64,000 bases of DNA from UBA7803 sp963822255 (GTDB lineage Bacteria > Pseudomonadota > Gammaproteobacteria > Pseudomonadales > Azotimanducaceae): assembly GCA_963822255.1 (NCBI GenBank), contig CAWGGV010000008.1, positions 1,612,001-1,676,000 on the forward strand, written 5' to 3'. Shown here one piece after another: positions 17,066 through 26,958 of the stretch (positions are counted from its first letter, which is position 1; the number at the start of each line of letters is the position of its first letter). The notes beneath the pieces are model-generated. The model did not search any database. It saw only the letters and a list, made by a program, of their open reading frames with translations, and was not told where the DNA came from. Made by a program: the position numbers and the translations under genes.

Positions 17066-17467
17066 TCAGTAATTGATTCCGCTTTGCGCCATCCGATAGA
17101 TGACGCCGATAATGGATCCCAGCATCAATGTGGTGTTGGCGGCCTCCCCCACGCCGAAGCCTAACCCTCTCTTGTCGGGGTTGGAGACGTAGCCGACGCA
17201 ATAGGCGATGCGAGCCAGCAGGAAAACCAGGCCGATCGCTGCGCCCGCGACGGAACCCACGTAGTAACTGAAGATCCACAAGGAGGGCACGAAAATGATC
17301 AGTCGCTCCAGGGTGTTCTGCTGAACCCGAAAGTACCGTTCGAACTGCGGATGCCCGGTCGTCGCAGGTGCCATGACTCCGGTTCGACTTCTGGCCAACC
17401 CCACCAGAAGCGCAAATATGGCGTATTCGAAGACGGCTCCGATGGTGACCAGCGCGACGAATTCCAT
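17066..17467 (-). CDS. MAPEG-family membrane protein
   Basis: 133 residues with four membrane helices, the size of a MAPEG subunit. The loop after helix 1 carries 'HPQFERYFRVQQNTLERLI', including the conserved E-x2-x-R-x2-R-x-x-x-N pattern that binds glutathione in this family, and 'RIAYCVGY' in helix 3. Probable glutathione-dependent or detoxifying membrane enzyme; the eukaryotic relatives conjugate or isomerise eicosanoids. It converges on the MFS gene with 15 bases between their stop codons and has its own upstream region of 115 bases. Confidence 0.85.
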   Translation of the reverse strand: MEFVALVTIGAVFEYAIFALLVGLARSRTGVMAPATTGHPQFERYFRVQQNTLERLIIFVPSLWIFSYYVGSVAGAAIGLVFLLARIAYCVGYVSNPDKRGLGFGVGEAANTTLMLGSIIGVIYRMAQSGINY

Positions 17468-17582
17468 GATCTCCCCTCTACCCTCGATTTCGGCGAGGAA
17501 TCGTAACCGATCCGCCCCCTCCGGTCTCTGACGGCAGCGGCGACACCCCGCGCAGAAGCGATCGATGAGGTGCGATCGCGGA

Positions 17583-18749
17583 TCAGCCGTCGTCGTCAGC
17601 GAGCACGTGCTCGACGATGCCGGCGAAAAAGCTCGCGCCGTACCGCAGCGCGTCGTCGTTGAAATCGTACTGTGAGTTGTGCAGCGGCGCGCTGCCGCCG
17701 TTGCCGAGGATCAGGTAGCACGACGGCACCTGCTCGGACATGAACGAGAAGTCCTCGGAACCCGTGCCCGGTGGCGACCCGGTTAAGACCTCGCTCTCCC
17801 CCACCAGACCGCGACACACGTCTGCCGCCGTGCGCGTGACCGCTTCGTCGTTGACCACGGGGTGGAACACGGTCCGGAAGTCGACTTCCGCGGTCGCGCC
17901 GTGCGCGGCTGCGATCGATGTGGCGCGCTGGCGCAGCCGCGCCCGTATCTCCTGCAGCAACTCGACCGACAGCGTGCGGACGGTCCCCGCAAGACGCGCG
18001 CGGCCGGGGATCACGTTGTAGGCGTCCCCCGCATGGAACTGGGTGACCGACAGCACCGCCGTATCCGCGGGGCGTATGTTGCGTGAGACGACGGACTGCA
18101 GCGACGTCACGAGCTCGGCAGCGACCACCACGGGGTCGATGCCCTGGTCCGGGAAAGCGCCGTGCGCGCCTCGACCGATCACGTCGATGTCGAAGAACGC
18201 GCCCGCGGCCGTACGAATACCTGCGGTCGCGCCGAATCTGCCGACAGGAATGCCCGGTGCGTTGTGCATCGCATAAAGCTCGTCGCAGGGAAATTTATCG
18301 AACAGCCCATCAGCGATCATGGCCTGTGCGCCACCGACACCTTCCTCAGCCGGCTGGAAAATCAGGTTGACCTGACCGCGGAAGTTGCGCGTTTCTGCCA
18401 GGTACTTCGCCGCGCCGAGGAGCATGGTGGTGTGGCCATCGTGGCCGCAGGCATGCATGGTGCCAGCACGGGTCGAGCAGTGGGCGAAGGTGTTATCTTC
18501 GCGAATCGGCAGCGCGTCCATATCCGCCCGCAGCCCGACCGATCGCTTTTCGTTTCCCTCGCGCAGCACGCCGACAATGCCGGTTCTGCCGATACCACGA
18601 ACCACGTCGATGCCGAACTCGGCGAGCTTCCGCGCCACGAACTCGGCCGTCCGATGTTCCTCGAATCCCAACTCGGGGTGAGCGTGGATCTCGTGCCGCC
18701 AGGCGCGGAGCTCCGAGTCCATGGCGACGATGGCATCGTTCAGGGGCAT
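17583..18749 (-). CDS. M20-family amidohydrolase (hippurate hydrolase-like)
   Basis: 388 residues. Metal site elements in order: 'GLRADMDALPI', 'HACGHDGHTTMLLGAA', 'QPAEEGVGGAQAMI' (catalytic Glu pair), 'YAMHNAPG' and the final 'PGTGSEDFSFMSEQVP'. The inserted dimerisation domain runs from about residue 180 to 290. Zn/Mn-dependent hydrolysis of N-acyl or N-aminoacyl compounds (hippurate, indole-3-acetyl amino acids or similar). Cytosolic. Twenty-seven bases separate it from the upstream TIM-barrel amidohydrolase on the same strand, so the two are probably one transcript. Confidence 0.9.
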   Translation of the reverse strand: MPLNDAIVAMDSELRAWRHEIHAHPELGFEEHRTAEFVARKLAEFGIDVVRGIGRTGIVGVLREGNEKRSVGLRADMDALPIREDNTFAHCSTRAGTMHACGHDGHTTMLLGAAKYLAETRNFRGQVNLIFQPAEEGVGGAQAMIADGLFDKFPCDELYAMHNAPGIPVGRFGATAGIRTAAGAFFDIDVIGRGAHGAFPDQGIDPVVVAAELVTSLQSVVSRNIRPADTAVLSVTQFHAGDAYNVIPGRARLAGTVRTLSVELLQEIRARLRQRATSIAAAHGATAEVDFRTVFHPVVNDEAVTRTAADVCRGLVGESEVLTGSPPGTGSEDFSFMSEQVPSCYLILGNGGSAPLHNSQYDFNDDALRYGASFFAGIVEHVLADDDG

Positions 18750-18776
18750 GTCAGGGTCCTCGCGTCTGGTTCGAGC

Positions 18777-19805
18777 TCATTGAACCACGTGCGCGGGCAG
18801 ACGATACACGCGCGCCGCAGTGCCGCTGAACATCGCCGCCTTCTCCGCGGCGGAAAGACCCAGCCGCGCCGCGATTCTCTTGAACAGGTTCCACAGCGTG
18901 CGGTAGGAGACGCACTCCTTGTCCACCGGAAAGTTGCTCTCGAACATGCAGCGGTCCGGCCCGAACGCTTCAATGACGTACCGATAATACGGAAACAGCA
19001 GCTCGCAGAGCGCTTCGGAACCCATCGGGACCGTTCGCTTGTGCATGTGATAAGGCGGCTCCCAGCTACCGATGCGCATTTGTCCGCCACCGCACTTGAT
19101 CACCGCGTTGGGGCATCGCGCGATGGCGTCGATGCCCGCACGCCAGCGCGCCACCACGTCTGGCGGCGCGCCCGGGTCCACCCGGCCACCGAGATGGTTG
19201 ACGATCACCGGCACGTCGGTGTTCGCATCCGCCAGCCGGGCCAGCATGGGCAAGCGATCGAAATCCGGCGACCAGTTGTCGAAGCAGAGCCCGTACCTGG
19301 CCAGCAACCCATAGCCGCGGATGAACGTGTCGTCGAGATCGCTGGGGAATGCGGTTCGCACACCCCGGAAATTGGGCGACGCCGCCATGTGCGCCTGCAG
19401 CACCGGCTCGACACCCGCGCCGAGGCGCAGATCGGCGCTGCCGAAGATACCTGCACACAGGCGCGTGTCACCATAGATTCCCGAGTTGCTCATGGCGAAT
19501 ATGCCCTGCGCGAACTCCGTCTCGCCCACGCACCGCATCGGTTCCGGGCCGGCGACGCGATAGAAGGCTCCGCACTGGGCAAACACCGTCTGCAACACGT
19601 TGTGTCCCGAGCCGCGAATGTCGTCGACGATCTCCTCGCACAGATACACCTTCTGCTCGAAGCTCGCGTACGGCTCGGTCGTGAAGGTGCGGATGTCCCA
19701 CAGGTGGTGGTGCGGATCGATGATCGGCAGCTCCGGCTCGAGCACCGCCTCCGGCGTTTCCCGAGACAGCCACCGTTCCACAGGTTCGTTGGCAGCGTAG
19801 CCCAT
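18777..19805 (-). CDS. Amidohydrolase-2 family TIM-barrel hydrolase/decarboxylase
   Basis: 342 residues, start at 19805. The 'IIDPHHHLWD' near the N terminus (His-x-His metal ligands) is the family marker, followed by 'DVPVIVNHLGGRVDPGA' (strand with His) and 'FGPDRCMFESNFPVDKECVS' (C-terminal strand, Asn/Asp end). It resembles 2-pyrone-4,6-dicarboxylate lactonase and related hydrolases or decarboxylases. The 'FPVDK' is where the usual 'FP.D' metal Asp sits. Likely in the same operon as the M20 hydrolase downstream. Confidence 0.85.
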   Translation of the reverse strand: MGYAANEPVERWLSRETPEAVLEPELPIIDPHHHLWDIRTFTTEPYASFEQKVYLCEEIVDDIRGSGHNVLQTVFAQCGAFYRVAGPEPMRCVGETEFAQGIFAMSNSGIYGDTRLCAGIFGSADLRLGAGVEPVLQAHMAASPNFRGVRTAFPSDLDDTFIRGYGLLARYGLCFDNWSPDFDRLPMLARLADANTDVPVIVNHLGGRVDPGAPPDVVARWRAGIDAIARCPNAVIKCGGGQMRIGSWEPPYHMHKRTVPMGSEALCELLFPYYRYVIEAFGPDRCMFESNFPVDKECVSYRTLWNLFKRIAARLGLSAAEKAAMFSGTAARVYRLPAHVVQ

Positions 19806-19927
19806 TGCCTTCCTCCCGGCGACGACTCCAGCGCGGCAGCGGCACGGAGATCGATGCCCTATGGTACCCGGCCGCGACATGACCCGGGCAACCGGTCGGC
19901 CGGGGCAGCAGGCGGTCGGCGAGCACG

Positions 19928-21145
19928 CTACGCTTCGCCCGGCTCAGCCACCACCCCCGCCTGCACCAGGCGATCGATCGCGTCGGCAGCGTAGCCCGCC
20001 TCCGCCAGTAACTCGCGGGTGTGCTCGCCCAGACGCGGCGGCAAGCGGTCGATTCCCGCCGGGCTGGCCGAGAAGCGCACCGGTGGTCGTGCCTGCAGAA
20101 TCGTGCCTTCGGTGGGATGCTCGAGCTCCTGGAACAACGCCACCGCCTTCAAGTGCGGCTGCTCTCTCAGCTCGTCCAGCCTGGTGAATGCGGAGTGGGG
20201 GATGTCGAGCTCGAGCAGCAGCGCCTCCCATTCACCCGTGGTGCGACTGGGCGCGATGTCACGCATCAGCGCGTACAAGCGGCCGATGTTTTTCGCCCGC
20301 TGAGCCGGATCGCGGATGCCGAATTCCTCGATGCACTCGGGACGGCCGACGGCCTCGAAGAACGCGCACCAGTGTTCGGCCGTGTACGGCAGCATGGTGA
20401 GCCAGCCATCCTTCGTCCGCGCCGGCCGTCGCTCCTTCATGCGGTCGTAGCCGGTGGGGCCGATGGGTGGGACGAACGCCAGGCCGCCCAGCATCTCGAT
20501 ACTGTTGAGCGCTGCCAGCGTCTCGAGCATCGGCACCTCGACCATCTGCCCTTCGCCGCTGCGTTCCCTGTGCAGCAGCGCTGCGCTGACGGCGGAAGTC
20601 AACGCCATCCCGCAGATCTTGTCGGCCACGAGACTGGATACGAACTGCGGTTCGTCGTCGCTACCCACCGCGGCCGCGAACCCCGAGGCGGCCTGAATGA
20701 TCTCGTCGAAGGCGGGCCGCGCAGCCCAGGGACCATCCTGGCCGAACCCGGTGGCCGTGACGTAGACGATGCGAGGGTTCAGGCTGCGGCAATGGGCGTA
20801 GTCGAAGCCAAGCCGGGCCAGCCCCGCCGGGCGGATGTTGCTCACCAGGGCGTCCGCCGATGACACCAGGCGTTCCAGCACGGCCTTGCCTTCCGGCTGC
20901 TTCAGGTCGACGGCAATACTCCGCTTGTTGCGGTTCACCGCCATGAACTGTCCGCCCATGCCTCGATGCCGGTACTGGCCGGTATACCGCCAGAGGTCCC
21001 CGCTGATGCCTTCCACCTTGATGACCTCAGCACCCCAGTCGCCCAGAGTCTGGGTACCGAACGGCCCGAACAGCACGTTGGTGAGATCGAGGATTCGAAA
21101 TCCGTGCAGGGGGCCACGGCGCTGGGTCGTCACTTCGTCCGGCAT
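19928..21145 (-). CDS. Class III CoA-transferase (CaiB/BaiF family)
   Basis: 405 residues from 21145. Family elements: 'GFRILDLTNVLFGPFGTQTL' at the N terminus, 'GAEVIKVEGISGDLWRY', 'NRNKRSIAVDLKQPEGKAVL', and 'SLVADKICGMALTSAVSAAL' where the Asp aligns with the catalytic Asp of formyl-CoA transferase. 'RTKDGWLTMLPYTAEHW' and 'FQELEHPTEGTILQARPPVR' complete the C-terminal part. It transfers CoA between carboxylic acids; donor and acceptor unknown. Divergent from the LLM monooxygenase at 21325. Confidence 0.92.
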   Translation of the reverse strand: MPDEVTTQRRGPLHGFRILDLTNVLFGPFGTQTLGDWGAEVIKVEGISGDLWRYTGQYRHRGMGGQFMAVNRNKRSIAVDLKQPEGKAVLERLVSSADALVSNIRPAGLARLGFDYAHCRSLNPRIVYVTATGFGQDGPWAARPAFDEIIQAASGFAAAVGSDDEPQFVSSLVADKICGMALTSAVSAALLHRERSGEGQMVEVPMLETLAALNSIEMLGGLAFVPPIGPTGYDRMKERRPARTKDGWLTMLPYTAEHWCAFFEAVGRPECIEEFGIRDPAQRAKNIGRLYALMRDIAPSRTTGEWEALLLELDIPHSAFTRLDELREQPHLKAVALFQELEHPTEGTILQARPPVRFSASPAGIDRLPPRLGEHTRELLAEAGYAADAIDRLVQAGVVAEPGEA

Positions 21146-21324
21146 GTGTTGGAAACTCCCGGTTGGCTTGGAACGCATGGGCAAACTCGGCGACGTTACC
21201 ATCCGGTGCGGCCCGTTTACATGGACAGGTTCGGCCAGCGGGATGCCTCTGGCTGATTGCCGCCAAGCCGCTCGAGAATAGGCGTATCCTCACCGGGAAT
21301 CCGTTTCAACAGGCCGTCAGTACG

Positions 21325-22401
21325 ATGCCCATCAACGTCCTCGGCATGATCGGTGTGACGCCCCCCGGCGCGTCCACCGTGCACATCATCGGCGGAGGCA
21401 TCGACCGCGAGTTCCTGGTCGACTTCGCCTGCCGCCACGAAGACGCCGGATTCGACGCGGTCCTGGTGGGCTACACGTCCAGCTCGGCGGAAGGATTTCA
21501 GATTGCTCAGTACTGCGCACACCATACCGAGCGCCTGAAGTTCCTGGTCGCCCATCGGCCCGGTTTCGTGGTGCCTACCCTGGCGGCCCGCACCATTGCC
21601 ACCTTCGATGCGTTGACCGACGGGCGCCTGTGGCTGCACGTCATCACCGGCGGGTTCGATGCGGAGCAGCGCCGCGACGGCGATTTCCTGTCTCACGACG
21701 ACCGCTACGCCCGTACCGACGAATATCTGACCGTGATGCGCCGGCTGTGGACGGCGACCGAGCCGTTCGACCACGACGGCCGCTTCTACCGGTTCGAGAA
21801 GGCTTTTGCCGACGTGCGTTGCGTGCAGCAACCCCACGTGCCGATCTGGTTCGGCGGCGCGTCCGACCCGGCGATCGCCACCGGCGCCCGGCACTGCGAT
21901 ACCTACGCGTTGTTCGGCGAGCCCCGCGCCGCGGTCGCCGCGCTGATGGCGCGCATCTCCTCCCACGCGGCGGAGCACGGTCGCGCCCCGCGCTTCAACG
22001 TGTCCTTCCGCCCCATCGTCGGCGACACCGAGGACGCCGCCTGGCAACGGGCGCGGCAGATTCTGGCGGACGTGGAAGGCCAGCGCGGCGGCCGCCCCGG
22101 ATACGTTCCGGAAGCCGAAAACGCGCGGCGCCTGGTCGGGCTCGTCGAGCAGGGGGAGGTTCACGACGAACGTCTGTGGGTGCCCATTGCCGCCGCCTCC
22201 GGCGGCTCCGGCAATACCACCGCGCTGGTGGGTACGCCGGCGCAGGTGGCCGACGCCATCGCTCGCTACTACCAGCTCGGCGTCTCCGGTGTGCTGTTGC
22301 GCGGCTTTGATCCGGTCAACGACACCAGCGAGTTCGGCCGCGAGCTGATCCCGGAGATCAGGCGCCGGGTCGCGGAGCTCGACCGCGCTGCCTCGGCCTG
22401 A
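21325..22401 (+). CDS. LLM flavin monooxygenase, alkanesulfonate monooxygenase (SsuD) type
   Basis: 358 residues. 'MPINVLGMIGVTPPGAS' then 'RPGFVVPTLAARTIATFDAL', 'GRLWLHVITGGFDAEQRRDG', 'YARTDEYLTVMRRLWTATEP', 'QQPHVPIWFGGASDPAIATG' and 'SGNTTALVGTPAQVADAIARY' follow the SsuD layout, with the Arg-x-Gly and His/Tyr positions of FMNH2-dependent sulfonate monooxygenases. There is no ssu transporter or flavin reductase nearby, so sulfonate use is not supported by context; another two-component monooxygenase is possible. Confidence 0.88.
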   Translation: MPINVLGMIGVTPPGASTVHIIGGGIDREFLVDFACRHEDAGFDAVLVGYTSSSAEGFQIAQYCAHHTERLKFLVAHRPGFVVPTLAARTIATFDALTDGRLWLHVITGGFDAEQRRDGDFLSHDDRYARTDEYLTVMRRLWTATEPFDHDGRFYRFEKAFADVRCVQQPHVPIWFGGASDPAIATGARHCDTYALFGEPRAAVAALMARISSHAAEHGRAPRFNVSFRPIVGDTEDAAWQRARQILADVEGQRGGRPGYVPEAENARRLVGLVEQGEVHDERLWVPIAAASGGSGNTTALVGTPAQVADAIARYYQLGVSGVLLRGFDPVNDTSEFGRELIPEIRRRVAELDRAASA

Positions 22402-22568
22402 CTCGTGTCCGGTAAGCCCTTTGTCGAGGGCGAGGAAGGCTGGTTCGGCGGCAGGAGCTTCCTGAGGCACGGGTATTGCAGCAAATGGAGGTACCGCTTG
22501 TTGAAACACCGGCTCGCTGAAACAGCAGGTCGGTGCAACGGCGGGTATCCAAACAGCAGGGATGGCAC

Positions 22569-24735
22569 ATGAACACGTTGAGGTTTCGGGTCTGGCCGGG
22601 TCAGCCGCACCCGTTGGGGGCCACCTGGGACGGTTCAGGGACCAATTTCGCCCTCTTTTCCGCCCACGCAGAGAAGGTCGAGCTCTGTTTGTTCGACGAC
22701 GACGGCGCCGCTGAAGTCGCCCGTATCCAATTGCCGGAGTTCACCCACGAGATCTGGCACGGCTACCTGCCCGACGTTCGCCCGGATCAGCTCTACGGCT
22801 ACCGGGTCTACGGGCCCTACGAGCCGGAGGCTGGCCATCGCTTCAACCATCACAAGCTGCTCCTCGATCCCTACGCCAAGTCACTGGCGGGCAACCTCGA
22901 GTGGAACGACGCCCTCTTCGGCTATCGGGTCGGGCGCAGACCCTGACGACCTCAGCTTCGACGAACGGGACAGCGCTCCATTCATCCCGAAATGCCGTGT
23001 TGTGGATCCGGCCTTCACCTGGGGGCGCCCGCACCAGCCGCGGCCATGGCACGAGACGGTGATCTACGAGATGCACGTCCGTGGCTTCACGATGCAGCAT
23101 CCGCAGATCGTGCCCGAGACCGTGCGCGGCACGTTCGCCGGCCCTCGTCCGCCGAGCCCGTCGTCGACCTATCTGCAGCGATCTGGGCATCACCGCGATC
23201 GAGCTGCTGCCGGTCCACGCGTTTCTGCACGACCGACACCTCGTCGAGCACGGCCTCAGGAACTACTGGGGCTACAACTCGATCGGCTTCTTCGCGCCGC
23301 ACCCGCGAATATCTGCGGCAAGGGCGGGCTCGGAGAGTTCAAGACGTTCGTGCAGCTGATGCACGACGCCGGCATCGAGGTCATCCTGGACGTCGTCTAC
23401 AACCACACGGCCGAAGGCAACCACCTGGGGCCGACCCTGTCGTTCCGCGGCATCGACAACGTCGTACTACTACCTCATGCCGGGGACGAGCCGCGCTACT
23501 ACAACGACTTCACCGGCTGCGGGAACGCGCTCGAGCTGCGCCATCCCTATGTGCTGCGCATGGTGCATGGATTCGCTGCGCTACTGGGTCGAGGAGATGG
23601 GCGTGGACGGCTTCCGCTTCGATCTCGCCACCACGCTGGCGCGCGTCGACGGCGAGTTCACCGAGCACGCCAACTTTCTCGATGCGGTCGCCGCAGGACC
23701 CGGTACTGGCCTCGGTCAAGCTGATCGCCGAACCCTGGGACACCGGGCACGGGCGGCTATCAGGTCGGCAACTTTCCGCCCGGCTGGGCGGAGTGGAACG
23801 ACCGCTACCGCGATACCGTGCGCAGCTTCTGGAAGGGCGACGACGGCCAGCTGCCGGAGCTCGCCTCGCGGCTTTCGGGCTCCGCCGACATCTACGATCG
23901 GCGCGGCCGGCGGCCCTGGGCCAGCGTCAACTTCGTCACTGCCCATGACGGCTTCACGCTCAACGACCTCGTCTCTTACAACGAGCAAGCACAACGAGGC
24001 CAACCAGGAAGACAACCGGGACGGCAGCGGACAACAACCACAGCTGGAACTGCGGGGCCGAGGGCCCCAGCGACGACGCGGGGATCAAGGCGCCTGCGAC
24101 CGCAGCAGACGCGCAACTTCCTGGCCACCCTGCTGCTCTCTCAGGGCGTGCCGATGCTGCTGGCGCGGCGACGAGATCGGCCGCAGCCAGGGCGGCAACA
24201 ACAACACCTACTGCCAGGACAGCGAGATCGGCTGGATGGACTGGACGGGAATCGCCGACGAGGAGGCCACGCGCTGATCGAATTCACCCGGCAGTTGATC
24301 GCGCTGCGTCGCGAACACATCGTGTTCCGCCGCACGCGCTTCTTCCATGGCCGCCTGATCCCGGGCACCGAGATCAAGGACGTGGTCTGGCTTCGCCCCG
24401 ACGGCGAGGAGATGGCCGAGGATGACTGGAGCCATGCCGGCGCCAAGGCGCTGGGGCTGCGTCTATCCGGTGAGGCAGGGCTCATGCACGTGACGGAGCG
24501 CGGTGAGCAGGAGCCCGACGACACGTTCCTGATCTTCATGAATGCGTCCCACGAGGACGTGCCGTTTCTTCTGCCGAGCGAACCGTCCGAGGCGGGCTGG
24601 CAGGTTCTCATCGACACCGGCAGCGACGGAGAGGCGGATCGTGGCGAGCTGCTCGGTGCGGGTACCGAGGTCCCCGTGGTGGGACATTCCCTGCAACTGC
24701 TGATCCTGGCCGCCGGATTCGATCAAGCAGCCTGA
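22569..24735 (+). pseudogene. glgX: Glycogen debranching enzyme, full length but with about 16 frameshifts
   Basis: Reading across frames reconstructs a complete GlgX of about 720 residues: N-terminal CBM48 ('GATWDGSGTNFALFSAHAEK'), then 'ETVIYEMHVRGFTM', 'GLRNYWGYNSIGFFAPHPR', 'IEVILDVVYNHTAEGN', nucleophile region 'GVDGFRFDLATTLARVDGEF', 'VKLIAEPWDTG', 'SVNFVTAHDGFTLNDLVSYN', 'GDEIGRSQGGNNNTYCQD', and a C-terminal sheet domain. Single-base shifts fall near 22940, 23143, 23169, 23182, 23309, 23325, 23464, 23484, 23566, 23693, 23754, 23986, 24029, 24093, 24166 and 24270; about thirteen are +1. No in-frame stop appears within the repaired reading. As written no functional protein can be made. 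It is either a pseudogene or a locally error-rich stretch of assembly. Enzyme role if intact: hydrolysis of alpha-1,6 branches of limit glycogen. Confidence 0.85.
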
Positions 24736-24782
24736 ACGGCGACGGCTGGTGCTGCTGCCGATCTCGCCTGCTGCGATGCCGG

Positions 24783-26708
24783 TCAGCTCGGCCGGACGCC
24801 AGCAGCGTCCCGCGTGTCGCGTTTCAAGCGCAACAATTGCTCCGAAAGCAGCTCGGGACTTTCGCCGTCGAACGTCAGTCGCAGCCAGAGCTCCATGCCC
24901 AGAAGACGAAACTGGTAGAAGCCCTGCCGGGACAATAGCGCGAGTATGTCCGGCTCGTCGGCCGCCCGCCACTTCAACAGCTCGGCCACCCGACCGCCGT
25001 GAAGGAACGGCATCAAGCCCCGCCACAGGTTGGCGTTCATCCCGAATCCGATCTTCGGCAACCCGATCAGCTCGCGAGGCAGGCGCTTCTCGGCGAGGCG
25101 TCGGACGATCCGCTTGGAAAAGCCTCCCGAGTATTTGGCCGACACCGGGAGGTGCAGCGCGAAGTCGATGAGGTCGTTCTCGAGAAAAGGCACCCGGTTC
25201 TCGATCGACCATGACATCGACATGCGATCGGTCGTCCGCAGGTACTCCCCTAGATGAATGTAGATGTCCTCGAAGCTGCTGGTCAGAAAAGCCCGGTCCT
25301 CGACCCGACCCGCAGCCTGCAGCTTTTCGAATAGCCGCGCCTCGCGGAGGTGCCGTCTGGCACCGTCGATCAGCAGCGTGCTGATCGGGTTCACTCTGCC
25401 CCTGCGCGATAGCGTGCGCTGCAGCGGGTCGGCAGCCAGGGCGGCGAGATCCGGCCGCCGGAAGCGCCGGTACCGTCTTCCGAGCCGCCGCGTCACCGGG
25501 TTGTCCGGCAGCCATTCGGCGAGCAGCCGGCGACGACGCCACATGCGGTGTGCGGCCGCATGATAGTCGTAGCCGCCGAAAAGCTCGTCGGCGCCATCGC
25601 CGGTGAGGACGACCTTGAAGCCATCCCGGCGAATGGCTTCGGCAACGATCATGCCGGCCGCCCCCTGCGCGAAGTAGAGCGGCTGCTCGTTGAACTGAAT
25701 GGCTCTCGGCAGCGCGCGAAAATACGCTTCAGCGTCGACGTCGACGACTCGTAGCTCGACGTCGAGGGCCTGACAGGCGAGCGTGGCGCGGCGAGCCTCC
25801 TCGCCGCGCATTCCCTCGACATCGGCCACAAAGGCAACGACGTCCGGCTCGACTTCGCTGGCGAAGGCGGTGACGAGGCTCGAGTCGAAGCCACCGCTGC
25901 ACATGGTGGCCAGCGGGACGTCGCTGACCATGTGCTGATGAACGCTGCTGCGCAACAGCTCCTCGAAGCGGTCGACCTGGTCGTCGAAGCGCGCGTCTCC
26001 GCCCGCCGCGATCCGCGCAGGCTCGACGTCGCGAAGCACATCGAAGTAGGTGATGGTGGTGAGCCGTCGCGACGCCGGCACGCGGCACAATGTGCCCGGC
26101 TGAACAGCCTGCACGCCGCGGAATGCCGTCATCGTGCCTTCGAACCGCTCGTAGAGCAGCAGGTTGAGCAGCGCGTGCTCGTCGGCTCGGCGGACCACCC
26201 GCGGATGCGCGAAGAGCGCCGTCGCCTCGGACGCGAAGACGATGGTGTGGTCGACCTCGGCCACATAGAGCGGCTTGATCCCCAGCCGGTCGCGCGCCAG
26301 CCACAGCACGCCGTCCCGGCCATCGTAGTATGCCAGCGCGAACATGCCATCGAACCGGGGGACGGCGGCTTCCGGCCCCCATCGGTGCAGCGCGTTCAGC
26401 ACCACCTCGGTGTCGGTGTCGCTGCGAAAGACGACGCCTTCGTCCTCGAGCTGCCTGCGCAGCGCCTTGAAGTTGTAGACCTCTCCGTTGTAGCTGAGCA
26501 CGCCGCGCCCGTCGCCGGTGACGAACGGCTGATGGCCGCGCGGACTGGGATCGATGATGCTGAGCCGGACGTGGCCCAACCCGACTCGACCGTCAGTCCA
26601 GGTGCCGTCATCGTCCGGGCCACGGTGCTGAATCCGTTCGAGCATGTCGCGCAGCACCCGCTCCGGATCTGGTATCGGTTGCCCCACGAATCCTGCTACG
26701 CCGCACAT
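24783..26708 (-). CDS. asnB: Glutamine-hydrolysing asparagine synthetase
   Basis: 641 residues. Cys2 of 'MCGVAGFVGQ' is the glutaminase nucleophile of the class II amidotransferase domain (1 to about 210), with 'IQHRGPDDDG', 'YNGEVYNF' and 'RSDTDTEVVL'. The synthetase domain has the PP-loop 'MCSGGFDSSLVTAF' and later 'VVLTGDGADELFGGYDYH' and 'DRMSMSWSIENRVPFLE'. Converts aspartate plus glutamine to asparagine with ATP; paralogues amidate other acids in polysaccharide or secondary-metabolite pathways. It faces glgX tail to tail with 47 bases between and reads cleanly without frame breaks. Confidence 0.92.
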   Translation of the reverse strand: MCGVAGFVGQPIPDPERVLRDMLERIQHRGPDDDGTWTDGRVGLGHVRLSIIDPSPRGHQPFVTGDGRGVLSYNGEVYNFKALRRQLEDEGVVFRSDTDTEVVLNALHRWGPEAAVPRFDGMFALAYYDGRDGVLWLARDRLGIKPLYVAEVDHTIVFASEATALFAHPRVVRRADEHALLNLLLYERFEGTMTAFRGVQAVQPGTLCRVPASRRLTTITYFDVLRDVEPARIAAGGDARFDDQVDRFEELLRSSVHQHMVSDVPLATMCSGGFDSSLVTAFASEVEPDVVAFVADVEGMRGEEARRATLACQALDVELRVVDVDAEAYFRALPRAIQFNEQPLYFAQGAAGMIVAEAIRRDGFKVVLTGDGADELFGGYDYHAAAHRMWRRRRLLAEWLPDNPVTRRLGRRYRRFRRPDLAALAADPLQRTLSRRGRVNPISTLLIDGARRHLREARLFEKLQAAGRVEDRAFLTSSFEDIYIHLGEYLRTTDRMSMSWSIENRVPFLENDLIDFALHLPVSAKYSGGFSKRIVRRLAEKRLPRELIGLPKIGFGMNANLWRGLMPFLHGGRVAELLKWRAADEPDILALLSRQGFYQFRLLGMELWLRLTFDGESPELLSEQLLRLKRDTRDAAGVRPS

Positions 26709-26958
26709 CGTTGTCAGTCCCGGACGCGCGCGACTGCGGCACGCTCCTGTAGCGCTGAAGGATCGATACGCATCAGTTGCAACACCAGTGGAGTGAGTCC
26801 GCCTCAGGGAGCGATGACGAGATTACCGACGGCCGTTGGACGGACGCGGACGTTCGTCTTGTCCACAGGGTATATCTTCTTCTGTCCGCGGGCAGCTGCA
26901 TATGTCGCGGCGGTATAGACTGGAGCCGTTCCACCCCTCATCAGCTCGAAGGTCCGCC

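Noticed and set aside
18162..19994. A 610-codon open frame on the plus strand
   Set aside because: Antisense to the M20 and TIM-barrel amidohydrolases, whose metal ligands are plain on the minus strand.
22402..22568. Possible extra gene between the LLM monooxygenase and glgX
   Set aside because: A frame is open across part of it but has no ribosome site, no family motif and ordinary composition for an intergenic region; I see nothing specific here.
22569..24735. Programmed frameshifting as an explanation for glgX
   Set aside because: There are about sixteen shifts in both directions with no shared slippery heptamer or stimulatory structure that I can see. No known system reads so many in one gene.
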